From assembly GCF_049243985.1 (NCBI RefSeq), contig NC_135376.1, positions 28,578,001 to 28,642,000 on the forward strand: DNA of 64,000 bases, read 5' to 3'. The stretch comes from Paroedura picta. Its lineage: Eukaryota > Chordata > Lepidosauria > Squamata > Gekkonidae. Position numbers and translations under genes: made by a program. Every line of letters starts with the position of its first letter. The first letter of the stretch is position 1. The notes under the pieces were generated by a model that saw nothing but the letters and a program-made list of their open reading frames with translations, was not told the origin of the DNA and searched no databases. Positions 11,701 through 19,877 of this stretch are shown in pieces.

Positions 11701-14700
11701 GTAAGTTTTATATTGAGCCTATGTTCATGATGAATATACCTTAGTTTCTAAAGTATACCTCCCACCTTTTCCTTCCATCTTCATATCCCAGGACAGGCTA
11801 ACAGCTTGAAGAGCCAACAAATTCTAAATTCCCCAACCCAAGAACCAAGAAGACACTGATGGTGTCACCACTGAACTGGAAGGCACCTCCAGGGTCATCT
11901 AGTCCAACCCCCTGCACAATGCATGAACTCACAACTACCTGCCCATCTACAGTGACCCCAATCTCATGCCCAAGTGATCCCTCCACCAAAAATCTCCAGA
12001 ATCCAGCCTGGTATGGAGGAAATTCATCTACCATCCCACAGCAGCATTTAGTAATTCCCTGGGTATGCAAGGAAGGGCCCATATGTGAGGATTTAGAACA
12101 GGGCCCCACAGTCTATTTGAGACTGTGGGCACATTTGGAATTCTGACACAGCATAGTGGGGGCAGCAACAAAATGGTCGCCATAGGAGGTAGAGCTATCA
12201 CCAGCCACAAAATGATGTCCTCAGCTTACATTCTGTTAACACAGTACAGCTGGCAAAGTAACATGTTTAAAAATTGCACTGCCAATCAAATCTACAATAG
12301 CCAACTAGAAGCCTTGCTGGGGAAAAAGCCTTACCTGGTCCTTCCCTCTTTGGTGTAATGGTTAGGAGTGCGGACTTCTAATCTGGCGAGCAGAGTTCGA
12401 TTCTGCGCTCCCCCACATGCAGCCAGCTGGGTGACCTTGGGCTTGCCATAGCACTGATAAAGCTGTTCAGACCAAGCATTAATATCAGGGCTCTCTCAAC
12501 CTCAGCCACCTCACAGGGTGCTGTTGTCCTATGTGGTGGTGGTTTTACCTTCTCTGTGGAAAGTTTGCTCTCCTGGTAGCTGCTCTGGTGCAGCGATGGG
12601 AGCTCAGAGGCTGTGGACGTGGGCAGTTGCGGGACAGGCCCTTCACCTCCACACCTGCCATGAGACTTGCAACTCAGGGATGTTCATAGCTCACTTACCC
12701 TCCAGCAGCAGCTTTTTCAAGAGGGGAAGTGTTTGATAAGCCACACTGGGTAAAAATGGGGCAAGGGGCATCCTGGAGAGACTCAGCCTTCCATCCTTCT
12801 GAGGTTGGTAAAATGAGTGCCCAAAGCTTGCTGGGAGTTAAACGGTAATGACTGGAGAAGGTACTGGCAAACCACCCCATATTGAGTCTGCCATAAAAAT
12901 GCTAGAGGGCGTCACCCCAAGGGTCAGACATTACCTGGTGCTTGCACAGAGGATACCTTTATCTTTAAAGTTATTGCACTGCAAGTGAAACACTGGGTTG
13001 AAGCCCACGGAGTTGATCCACTGTTAGTATCTATGAATTCACCCAGGGCAAAAAGTTCTCTGCTTGTGCCAGAGTAGTGTTAGAGGAGGGGCACTTTTCC
13101 TCCCTCCCCAGGCACCAAACAGCTTCTTACAATGTCTTTCTTGTACAAGGAAAAGTGAAACTATTACTGTGAATTGTTGCTGATATTTTTAACTAAAAGT
13201 TTAATCTTAGATTTCAGATTGCCGTCAGCCTCAGTATGGAACGTTATGCTTTAATGTTTGGATTCAACAACTTTGTTGCACTGCTAATTCAGACTGTGCT
13301 GACTGTTACCGTGGTAGATTCCACAGGGCTAGGACTGGATATTGGGACTCAGGTAAAATTATGTATCTATTGTTACATCATGGTGCTAATTCAGGACCTC
13401 TTTGCTGGAGTGGCATTCTCAGACTCAGAGCCTGTCTCCTGAGTTTTCGGTCTGGGACCTTTGTTTGCAAAACTCACAGATTGGCCAAGGATTGATCTTC
13501 TTCCTCAGAGATGCACACTCAGCTACAAGTGCCTGCTTTTCCTAGGATCCTCTTGCTTGCTGGAGGGATGCTCACTCTCCAATGAAGATGAGATGAGACT
13601 CCTTTTGTGTCTGGGTTGTCCCTCAACCCTGTGCCATCTCTTGCCCAGAGTAGCTGGATCCTAGGTAGCACCAATGGTGGATGGGCTCAAATGTGGGCAA
13701 TCCAGGTCAATTTCCAGGCCTGTAAATGCCATTCTACTAAAGATGTTAAAATGCGGGTTGCGGGGGGAGGGGGGGGGGAGATGGCTTTGCCACATTATGG
13801 AGCTTCTCGCACTTGGACTCGGGGACCCTTTGCTGTCCTGCCCCCACCCTACTTACATCCACCTTGTGATGTCCTCAGGTTGTTCACCTTTCCCCAGCTC
13901 ATATGCTGCTTACTGACCCCGCAGCTTCCATCAAGCGACTCCTGCTGTGGCCTGCTCCCCATGGGCTGCTGTGACCTGCCTTTGTGCAGTGTACACCAGC
14001 GGCAAGTTGGTGAGGGCATGATCTGAAGCACTGAACCGTCCGACCCTATTCTCCGAAGCAGATGTCAATGCTGCATCCCCCTCCTGCCTACAGAGCACTG
14101 GGTCGGAGGAGCTTCTCTTTTGTCACTGCCTCCTTTCTCTTCTTAGACCCACCAGTGGGAGATTTCTTGGAGGTCTTTTTTTCTTCCATACTTTAGATTC
14201 TTCTGAACTTCACTAATCTACTAAGCTTTGGTTTGTAAAAGTGCAGAACCTAGGCTGACACATCTTGCTTGGAGTGGCAGAGCTATTCAAACTGGAGAGG
14301 TGGTCTTGTTCCATCCCAAGTCAGTCACACATAAACATTCTGTAGTACTGCCTGGAGCAAGAGGAGGCATGACCAAACCAGCTTGGATGCCTTTTCCCAC
14401 TGATAGAGAATGAAGTATTTTCTATATGTAATCTCGCAGAAAAGTATGAGCCCCCCCACCCCCTGCAGCAATCTGTGAAATTTGAGAAAGGGCCAGTCCC
14501 TTACCATACATTTTGTTTCCTTTCTCCCCCTTACAAGTTCCCCCCATCCCTTTCCTTTTGTAAAACTTACTTTCAGCAACAGTGAAAGGTGTGTGTGAAA
14601 ACAAAGGCTGCTTCACAGGCCTGAAAAAAAGTGGTTATTGTTTGGAGCATCCTTTGCTAGTTTAGAATGTTCTGTGCTGGTTTAATACCTAGCTGAAATT

Positions 14701-15389
14701 CCAATTCTTTGAAGTCAGATTGTAGAAAGCTCAGCATTTTAAGCGGCTTGTTTAGGAAGCTGGATTTTGCATAGAGAACCATATTTTGTACCTTTCAGAA
14801 CTGTAAGACAATCACAGCATACATATAATAGTCCCGATTAATAGTAATTATCCAAATATTAAATAAAGTCAAGAATGAATGAATGAACGAACATAGAGCT
14901 TATAGCCAAAAAACTCACCATATGCAGAAACTTACATTTGTTCATTCCACAGTAGACAAATTTGGACCCCAGTTTCAGACATCAAAGTTCACTAGAAATG
15001 AATTAATTAAACTTTGCACAAATGGCATTTGATTATCTATGAGTATCAGAACAAGTTTTTTGTTATACAGACTAAGGGAAAAATAGATGTAAGCACTACA
15101 GTCAAGGATCTGGGAATTATACTACTCTGTAAGAAATGTTTAGACAAAATGGTTGATACTATCATTGGTAACGAAGACAGCCATTTTTGGAGATGTTTCA
15201 TTACCTATTTCTCTTTATTTTTTGCAGTTCCTCATATATGGCAGCTATTTTGCTGTAATAGCTGCAATTTTTCTAATCAGAAGCATTTACACTATCATCT
15301 CAATCAAATGCCAACAGAACATTGCTGGAAATCCTCGAACAAATGAAGCAGAAGATCAGAACATCACTGGCTATGCCACTAGGTTATGA
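2575..15389 (+). CDS. SLC19A3: SLC19A3, thiamine transporter 2 (ThTr2), complete, five coding exons
   Basis: Plasma-membrane carrier of the SLC19 (reduced folate carrier) family that takes up thiamine. Coding segments are 2575-2724, 6353-7166, 10977-11169, 13211-13352 and 15228-15389 (1461 nt, 486 residues plus stop). All introns are GT-AG and the phases agree across every junction. The start has a good context (A at -3, G at +4), and the N-terminus [20 protein letters not shown] follows human SLC19A3 residue for residue. The family's MRPSEPF motif is at 28-34 (E32) and an N-glycosylation sequon NLT at 45-47. E110, Y113 and E120 sit at the same numbers as in the human protein; E110 and Y113 are, as I recall, in the substrate pocket. 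A large hydrophilic loop at about 195-255 separates the two six-helix halves and is the most divergent part. The tail is slightly shorter than in human. Reading SLC19A2 or SLC19A1 instead is unlikely given the N-terminus and the [13 protein letters not shown]-like last exon. Confidence 0.97.
3016..3285 (-). repeat. tRNA-derived SINE, near full length
   Basis: On the - strand it starts with a tRNA-like head (box A 'tggtgtagtggttaggag', box B 'ggttcgattc'), continues through the shared body, and ends '...cggcatataagaaccaact' followed by (TTC)n. On the + strand this appears as aagaagaag at the left edge. It lies in SLC19A3 intron 1 of the coding region. Confidence 0.85.
4440..5371 (+). mobile_element. 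L2-clade LINE, 5'-truncated, with (GGAT)n tail
   Basis: Translation of about 4480-4890 gives the end of an L2/CR1-type reverse transcriptase [19 protein letters not shown], then [26 protein letters not shown] and [20 protein letters not shown]. This order is diagnostic of L2. The 3' UTR follows and ends in a (GGAT)n stretch at 5342-5371. The frame breaks after about 4890, so it is an inactive copy. It lies in an SLC19A3 intron. Confidence 0.8.
5540..5810 (+). mobile_element. L2-type LINE 3' end (interrupted by hAT element)
   Basis: It contains 'cttcaggaagaagttgaaga', a T-rich segment and 'gctgtaagccaccttgagtt', typical of an L2 3' UTR. The element resumes after 6183 (aaataaatata), so the hAT element at 5811-6175 inserted into an older L2 copy. 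Confidence 0.65.
5811..6175. mobile_element. SPIN-like non-autonomous hAT element with target duplication
   Basis: The left end is cagtggttctcaacctt..., with 'gaccctttaatacagttcct' and 'catgttgtggtg'. The right end is 'cgacccctgtgaaagggtcg'-like sequence, then 'ccaaaggggtcccaaccccc' and aggttgagaaccactg. The termini are inverted repeats. The flanks are TTCTAAAC (5803-5810) and CTCTAAAC (6176-6183), an 8-bp hAT-type target duplication with one mismatch. Both ends match, as I remember them, the SPIN ('Space Invader') hAT family known for horizontal spread among tetrapods. The interior (about 5880-6100) is not the usual SPIN_NA interior, so this may be a subfamily variant. The target was an L2 3' end. 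Confidence 0.8.
6353..7166 (+). CDS. SLC19A3: SLC19A3 coding exon 2 (large exon)
   Basis: The acceptor is ccctttccag and the donor is CTGA|GTAAGC. The 814 nt encode residues 51-321 plus one base of 322: helices 2-6, the central loop and helices 7-8. It ends inside the '[10 protein letters not shown]' helix, at the boundary used in the human gene. The frame stays open past the donor for about 80 nt to a TAA at 7244, so read-through would give a truncated protein. Confidence 0.96.
8319..8448. mobile_element. 130-bp MITE with 13-bp terminal inverted repeats and CAG target duplication
   Basis: The left end GGCCCATTCTGCA and right end TGCAGAATGGGCC are perfect inverted repeats. CAG flanks both sides (8316-8318 and 8449-8451). 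Subterminal 'aatgcact' motifs also recur inverted. A 3-bp duplication with short TIRs fits PIF/Harbinger-type MITEs, but the superfamily is an inference. Confidence 0.7.
9381..9482 (-). repeat. 5S-rRNA-derived repeat
   Basis: Read on the - strand, this segment matches vertebrate 5S rRNA for about 90 nt: the + strand shows 'cttagcttccgagatcagag', 'ggtattccttggag' and 'ccaagtgcttgccagg', which are reverse complements of the 5S B- and C-region sequence. It is joined on the left to non-5S sequence (9290-9380), so it is a dispersed 5S-derived element, not a functional 5S gene. Confidence 0.75.
9503..10187 (+). mobile_element. CR1 LINE, 5'-truncated, intact C-terminal reading frame
   Basis: An open frame from 9500 to 10018 encodes the end of a CR1 reverse-transcriptase [76 protein letters not shown]. 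The CR1 3' UTR follows ('gaggttggactagatggcct', 'ccccttccaactatga') and ends with the family's ATTCTATG octamer repeats at about 10168-10187. The open frame over 170 codons suggests a fairly young insertion. It lies inside the split SINE. Confidence 0.93.
10422..10857 (-). mobile_element. Non-autonomous Helitron-like element, 436 bp
   Basis: Read on the - strand it begins TCTTTAAACCGCCCGTGG after an A (complement of t10858). It ends with a 9-bp-stem hairpin (CCCGCTGTA ... TACAGCGGG), then TTATATTTCTAG followed by T. A|TC...hairpin...CTAG|T with no target duplication is the Helitron signature. A palindrome sits near its 5' end (CCGTGGCGC...GCGCCACGG). The interior is GC-rich with direct 'gagaggcgctttg' repeats. 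Related 3' ends occur at 21185 and 50335. Confidence 0.72.
10977..11169 (+). CDS. SLC19A3: SLC19A3 coding exon 3
   Basis: The acceptor is tttttatttccag and the donor is GCAAC|GTAAGT. It encodes residues 322-385, including [20 protein letters not shown] and the following helix pair. The preceding intron carries the nested repeats at 8.3-10.9 kb. Confidence 0.96.
11365..11550. mobile_element. Palindromic (foldback) interspersed repeat with 53-bp arms
   Basis: The left arm from 11365 (AAATCAGAGTCCAGTAGCAC...) and the right arm ending at 11522 are inverted copies over about 53 bp with three mismatches, around a spacer of about 50 bp. The sequence after the right arm ('attgtgctacttcagaccag', 'catggct') belongs to the same dispersed family. 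A partial copy is at 40380-40460. I do not know the superfamily. Confidence 0.75.
11855..12090 (-). repeat. CR1-related LINE 3' fragment
   Basis: 'cacctccagggtcatctagt' and 'ccaaccccctgcacaatgca' are reverse complements of the CR1 3' UTR motif. The rest ('caccaaaaatctccagaatc', 'catcccacagcagcatttag') matches a lizard repeat I remember, of uncertain subfamily. Confidence 0.55.
12345..12525 (+). repeat. tRNA-derived SINE, 5' part
   Basis: The head is 'ttggtgtaatggttaggagt', box B is 'gttcgattc', and the body is 'catgcagccagctgggtgac'. It is broken off after 'cacctcacagggtgctgttg'. Confidence 0.8.
12775..12968 (+). repeat. Sauria SINE, 3' part
   Basis: It shares 'gactcagccttccatccttc', 'ggtaaaatgagt', 'gcaaaccaccccatattgag', 'gggcgtcaccccaagggtca' and the terminal 'ggatacctttatcttt' with the complete copy at 21198-21488, but lacks its 5' half. 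Confidence 0.85.
13211..13352 (+). CDS. SLC19A3: SLC19A3 coding exon 4
   Basis: The acceptor is taatcttag and the donor is ACTCAG|GTAAAA. It encodes residues 386-433 ([20 protein letters not shown] and the next helix). It matches human [20 protein letters not shown] closely. Confidence 0.96.
13380..15180. other. SLC19A3 last intron, no recognised element
   Basis: This is most of the intron between coding exons 4 and 5. The 13400-14150 part is more GC-rich than its surroundings and has a poly-G run near 13765. I recognise no gene or repeat family here. Confidence 0.4.
15228..15389 (+). CDS. SLC19A3: SLC19A3 last coding exon
   Basis: The acceptor is tattttttgcag. The 53 codons begin [20 protein letters not shown] (helix 12), continue into a short polar cytosolic tail and end in TGA. 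The tail is poorly conserved with human, as expected for this family. Confidence 0.95.
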   Translation, partial: FLIYGSYFAVIAAIFLIRSIYTIISIKCQQNIAGNPRTNEAEDQNITGYATRL

Positions 15390-15890
15390 GTGTATCCAAA
15401 TGACTGAGCTGTTGAACAAAAAGGAGAGTCCTGGCCTATTCTATCTGAAATTACTAAGGCACGAAAAATAAGGCTGCATAAAAACCACCAAGGCGAATTA
15501 TTATCCAGTTTAACAGATTTATCTTGTGGGAGCAAAAAAGAATACGGAATTTGTTTATTCAATTGAATAGTAAAGCCAGTTCTTATTTTACCTCAACGTT
15601 TGGAAAGAGAGCATACGTTTGAGGTATGCTATGTCTAGCATACTTAATATTTAAAGATTTGTCTCATTGCAGCTCCACAACCCACATGGCTTGCTTTCTG
15701 AGGGGAGTGTAACTGACTGGCGGAGGGCATCTATGGAAACCTCTGGTGGTGAAAGCTCATGTTCTGCTTGGAAATATAACCTATACATAATTCAACTAAT
15801 CTTCATTGAGATAGCCGTGGAAGTTCCCGTCCCATTAAGGTTAACTTGTAATTAAATGTGATTTAATAAAATAAATACATATAAAATCTT
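15390..15890 (+). terminator. SLC19A3: SLC19A3 3' UTR with candidate poly(A) signal
   Basis: Downstream of the stop the first good AATAAA is at 15865-15870, overlapped by a second ATAAAT. A 3' UTR of about 500 nt is implied if this site is used. Transcript data would be needed to exclude later sites. Confidence 0.55.
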
Positions 15891-16724
15891 TACTCATTTA
15901 TATATCATAGGGCCAGATAAAAATGAAAATGGGTAAAAATGAAAACAGCTGATGTGTTTCATACATGTATATAGTCCAATTTATTTATTGTGGGGAAGAG
16001 GGAAGCACCAAAGTCTCCCAAGTCTTTTCCAGAATACTAACCCTTGACGTGTAGTTTTCAGGTTAGAAAAGCTAGTATATTGTTATTCAAGGGAAATGCA
16101 GTTACTTAGAAAAGGTTAATCTCTTCTTAGGTTTCTCCTTTCAGTTAGCAATCTGAACTACTTTATCTTTCCGTTATCATGATACTCAGCAGTTCCCCAT
16201 CTCCAGTAAAAATGGATACCCAATACTGCATTCATAGGAAGCAAGTGAAGACAGGGAGAAACGCAAATGAAACTTCTTGGGAGGAGGGGAATTTTAATTT
16301 GAGAACAAATTTTAAGGGTTTAAAAAAATCCAAACTGCTGTGAAAGCCACACATTCAGACTTGGAAGCAGGATTCGCAGTTCTGAGAAGCTCTCTCAAGC
16401 AAAGCTTACTGGAATTTACAAAGAACAGAACTTTAAACTAACAGTCACCAGTATCACAAATTGTCAAATCCAAAGCAAAACAATCCCATACAATACTATG
16501 ATCAGATGTATTACTAGGACCATATCTGTACAGAGGGGTAAAACCTGCGTGGCATCCTGCTTGTAAAAATGGGATAGTAAGCCTTGCATTTGCAGCCCTC
16601 CATACGGGAGACCCCACCTATCTTTTCCCTCTGCCTAGGCATGCCTTTTTGTCAAAAACAAGCCAAACTCCTCCCCCCCCCCACCCAATCCTTGGCTTGT
16701 CAGTCACAACAAGCCACCAATCAC

Positions 16725-16904
16725 AAGCTTGCGGCCCGGGAAGCTTCTTACTGCGGGAGGGCGGGGAGAGGGAATCAGGGCCGGGCCGCGCGGCCCGATG
16801 CGCGGGTGCGGCCCATGCGGGCGCGGCCTGATGCGTGGGCATGGCCCGCGGGCGCGGCTCAATGCCCTGCCGGTCTCCAGCCTCAGAAAGGTTGGGGACC
16901 ACTG
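16725..16904 (+). mobile_element. GC-rich hAT MITE, right half only
   Basis: It matches the right half of the element at 56174-56517: it starts at 'aagcttgcggcccgggaagc', the exact centre of that element's palindrome, and ends 'ggttggggaccactg'. The left half is absent. Confidence 0.8.
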
Positions 16905-17178
16905 CTCTAGTGGACTGAAACTTTCTCCCCCCTAGCCCCCAAATTATTTTTAAAGGCACTTCATCTTTGCTACGTGGTAATGCCACAACACAGAAGCATT
17001 TTAAATAAAAACGTAACATTTCTGCATTGCTATGGAGAAACACCAGAATGATACTGCATTTCTCTCCCCCCCCCCCCCCCCCCACACACACCTTGGGATT
17101 CGTGGTCTTTTAGACTCTATTTATGTCTGGGTAGATGTGTGATTCTGGAAATGGTAACTGGACCCCAATGAGTGATTG

Positions 17179-17510
17179 TGTGTGAACAGTGGGCTTAAAA
17201 ACAAAGTGCACACACGGCTGGATGATCAGGCGAAGGCTGCTTCATCCCATGCCCCACCTTTCCCCGTTCAATCCCCACCTCCAGAAAAGACAAATGGGAC
17301 TGTATTTTGCCTGACTGATTTGTGAGAGGACAGATATTGTAACTGGAGCCTGAAGATAAATTTTGTGTGAACGGTAGGCTTTAAAACAAAGAGCATGCAA
17401 GCCTGGATGACTGGGAGAGGGCTGCTTCATTCCAGGCCCTGCCCCCTTCCCTGTTCATTCCCCACCTCCAGAAAAGACAAACAGGACTGTGTTTTGCCTG
17501 CCTAATTCCA
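17179..17510 (+). repeat. Two-copy tandem duplication, period 185 bp
   Basis: Unit 1 starts at 17179 (tgtgtgaacagtgggctt) and unit 2 at 17364 (tgtgtgaacggtaggctt). Both contain 'ccccacctccagaaaagaca' and 'actgtrttttgcctg'. Unit 2 is cut short at about 17510. The copies differ at many positions, so the duplication is not recent. Confidence 0.85.
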
Positions 17511-18239
17511 AAAAGACTGTGGACAACTTAAAATTTTTATTTTACCTTTGACAATGTAGCTTTGCAGTCCCGCAGCAATGCAGACGATGCCATTAAAAAA
17601 ATAAATCTCAGAGCAAGAACTGGAGAGGGGAGGGCAGGTGCGAGGGCAAGACAATGCTAGAGGGACTGTCATGCGTTTCCCCCTCTATACAGGGTTGTCT
17701 CTTGGCTGCTCACTGATGGGATGCAAAATAAAAAGTCGCAAACCACTTTTTGTGATTTCCCTCATCCTAAGGCAAATCTGGGCAAAACTCAAGCCAGCCT
17801 CTGGACAGCCTCGGGATGCAGGCGATGTAATGTGGAGGGGATTCTAAAACTTGCCAGCAACCAGAGTCTGTCCAGAGGAAGATTCCTCATGTAGAAATGG
17901 TCTATCAAAATATGTCAGCAAAATTATTCCTAAAATTCTTAATAATGAAGCTGTACATTAGTTCTAAACAGCAATGACAATTCCATGACAATTCCTCCAA
18001 TATCTCCTACTCCTCTACAACTTTTCCTTTATGTTGTCCTTCCAAGCCTATTAGGTACATCAGACAACTAGACAATGTGATGGGCCCCACGTCACCCAGT
18101 GAGTTTTATGACTGAGTTAGGTGTGCCACATCACAAGAAAGGTTGGGAAGAATTAGAATAAGGCTGTAGCAGTTTTAAGAATGGCTAGATGTCACCACAT
18201 TTGTTAGTGAGTTGATTTTTAATAATATCTAATTTTAAT

Positions 18240-18335
18240 TAATAAACCAATTGTTTTTATGTATTTTAATCCACAATATAAACCACCCAAGTCCTTACAG
18301 GAGTAGGGAGGTATAAAAATCCAATAATCAATAAA
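18240..18335 (+). mobile_element. L2-type LINE 3' end
   Basis: 'ataaaccacccaagtcctta', then 'gggaggtataaaaatccaat' and an aataaat tail: the standard L2/CR1-like 3' terminus of reptiles. Confidence 0.6.
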
Positions 18336-19191
18336 TGAACAGCAGAGCCAGTAACACAGAGGAACACACACATTTGATTGCAGTTCTAGGAGTTCAAATG
18401 TGGGAAGGGGAGATGCCCCAGGTGGGCACGTACACAGCTGTGCTGTCCAACAATATTCTGTACGATCACCACACTTCTGAGGTTTCTCAAAGCCCAAAGA
18501 ATATTTCAGGGATTTCTTGACAGTAAAAAGGTTGAAAACTATGTAAGCCATATTGTGTCTTCATTGGGGAGAAAGGTAGGGGGCATAAATGAAGTAATTA
18601 ATACAATAAAGCCACAGATTATTTCAGTATACCCCTAAACAGCAGTAGGATACAGTTTTTGCCTTCATCCATTAAATTCCTGTAATTTATATTTCATATT
18701 AATTTTAGCAGGAGAGGGACCAAGAAATAAGACAATGTGACTGTTTTAGAGTAGGTGTGGATTTTTCATAAACATACAAATGCCATGTATGCAGCCATAC
18801 TTAAGGGTAAGTAGAAGATGGATAACTCCAGATGTTTAGCGTTTTACTTAAATGTGCAGATTGTTTCCACTCCAGCTCTATTTTGCATTTATATGAAACA
18901 TGCTGGTAAATTTGGGTCCCAGACCTTAGGTCAGCTGTTTTTTATAGACTAAATGCCTTACTGATTGTACTGTATATGCCAAATCAAACAGTGTTAAAAC
19001 TTAGATTGCCCATTCCAACCTTCAGCAATAGTTTGAAAATGGATTGATCGGTAGGAGTGATTCCTGGTATATAGTTTACAAGATCTAGTGGGAATAATCC
19101 TTTGAGCAAGCAAAAATAAATTAACCTTAGTTCTGAAGATTAAACAGAATAGGTTAATGTAAATTGTAGAAGACAACATACTTTTCTAATA

Positions 19192-19239
19192 TTTATTTTT
19201 TCCACCTGCAAACTGTAGCAAAACATGATCAGATTTATT
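19192..19239 (-). terminator. AGFG1: Candidate AGFG1 poly(A) signals
   Basis: On the - strand AATAAA occurs at 19239-19234 and again at 19197-19192, about 580-625 nt past the AGFG1 stop codon. Longer 3' UTRs using later signals are likely, as in mammals. Confidence 0.35.
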
Positions 19240-19817
19240 GTTATGCAGACAGGTATCCCTCTACATTATAGAGAATTTAGGCATGTATAAATAGAAGAGC
19301 TCTTTAGGAAAGGAAAAACACTTTGAGAAATGAATAAAACCTCCAATTTTGAACTCATAACTCCCAATAGCAATGGTTAAAATGATGTGGGTCATTCATT
19401 CCAAGAGATACCACAGCACCGTAAAGTGGCTGATCTTTCCCCCAGTAACATTTTTCACATAACAATGTGTTAAAAGTTACAAATACTGATATGCACAAAT
19501 AACTAATTCCTAAGAAAAAAATATGTACAGTACTGCAGCATAATGAATGTGGTATCTGCAATAACTTATTAGCCAATTTTAATATACATGATACCATTAA
19601 CATTCTCTTGCCAACGTACAGATAACGGATGTTATCACAGCCCTCTGTTTTGCACATTACCTGGTGTTTCTTGGTTGTAACACACAATGCAGGCTTTTTA
19701 CTTCTAAAGATTTCTCTTGTGTTTAAAGCTAAATCAGTGAAACAAGACAACAGTGCAAGAGGCGCAGAGATGTTATGTGTTCACATAAGAGTTCTTTTAG
19801 GTAAAGTGTCTATAAGG

Positions 19818-19877
19818 CTATAAGAAAGGATTGGTTGACGAGCTTCCTGTGGGAAATTGTCCTGCTGGTGCACCTGC
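19818..19877 (-). CDS. AGFG1: AGFG1 last coding exon (C-terminal NPF)
   Basis: The acceptor is ttgtttcag. It encodes AGAPAGQFPTGSSSTNPFL and a TAG stop at 19820-19818. The C-terminal NPFL is identical to human. Confidence 0.96.
   Translation of the reverse strand, partial: AGAPAGQFPTGSSSTNPFL

Larger units (their letters stand above)
16519..17905. mobile_element. Possible DNA-transposon remnant bounded by weak inverted ends
   Basis: The left edge 'gaccatatctgtacag' and the reverse complement of the right edge 'gaccatttctacatgagg' resemble each other. The interior is repetitive: an 18-C run at 17066-17083, a 185-bp tandem duplication and a foreign hAT piece. The boundaries and class are guesses. 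Confidence 0.3.
15900..19190. other. Tail-to-tail gap between SLC19A3 and AGFG1
   Basis: No exon was recognised. It holds a probable DNA-transposon remnant (16519-17905) carrying a GC-rich hAT fragment (16725-16904) and a 185-bp tandem duplication, and an L2 3' end near 18240-18335. Part of it may be the long AGFG1 3' UTR, since the mammalian AGFG1 3' UTR runs to several kb. Confidence 0.5.

Noticed and set aside
12345-12420. A tRNA gene
   Set aside because: The box A and B-like sequence belongs to the head of a dispersed SINE with at least six other copies here, and no cloverleaf with acceptor stem pairing is formed.
13607-14026. A 139-codon open frame in the SLC19A3 last intron
   Set aside because: No domain or homology that I recognise. 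The low-complexity Gly run comes from a poly-G tract, and no splice sites join it to the gene.
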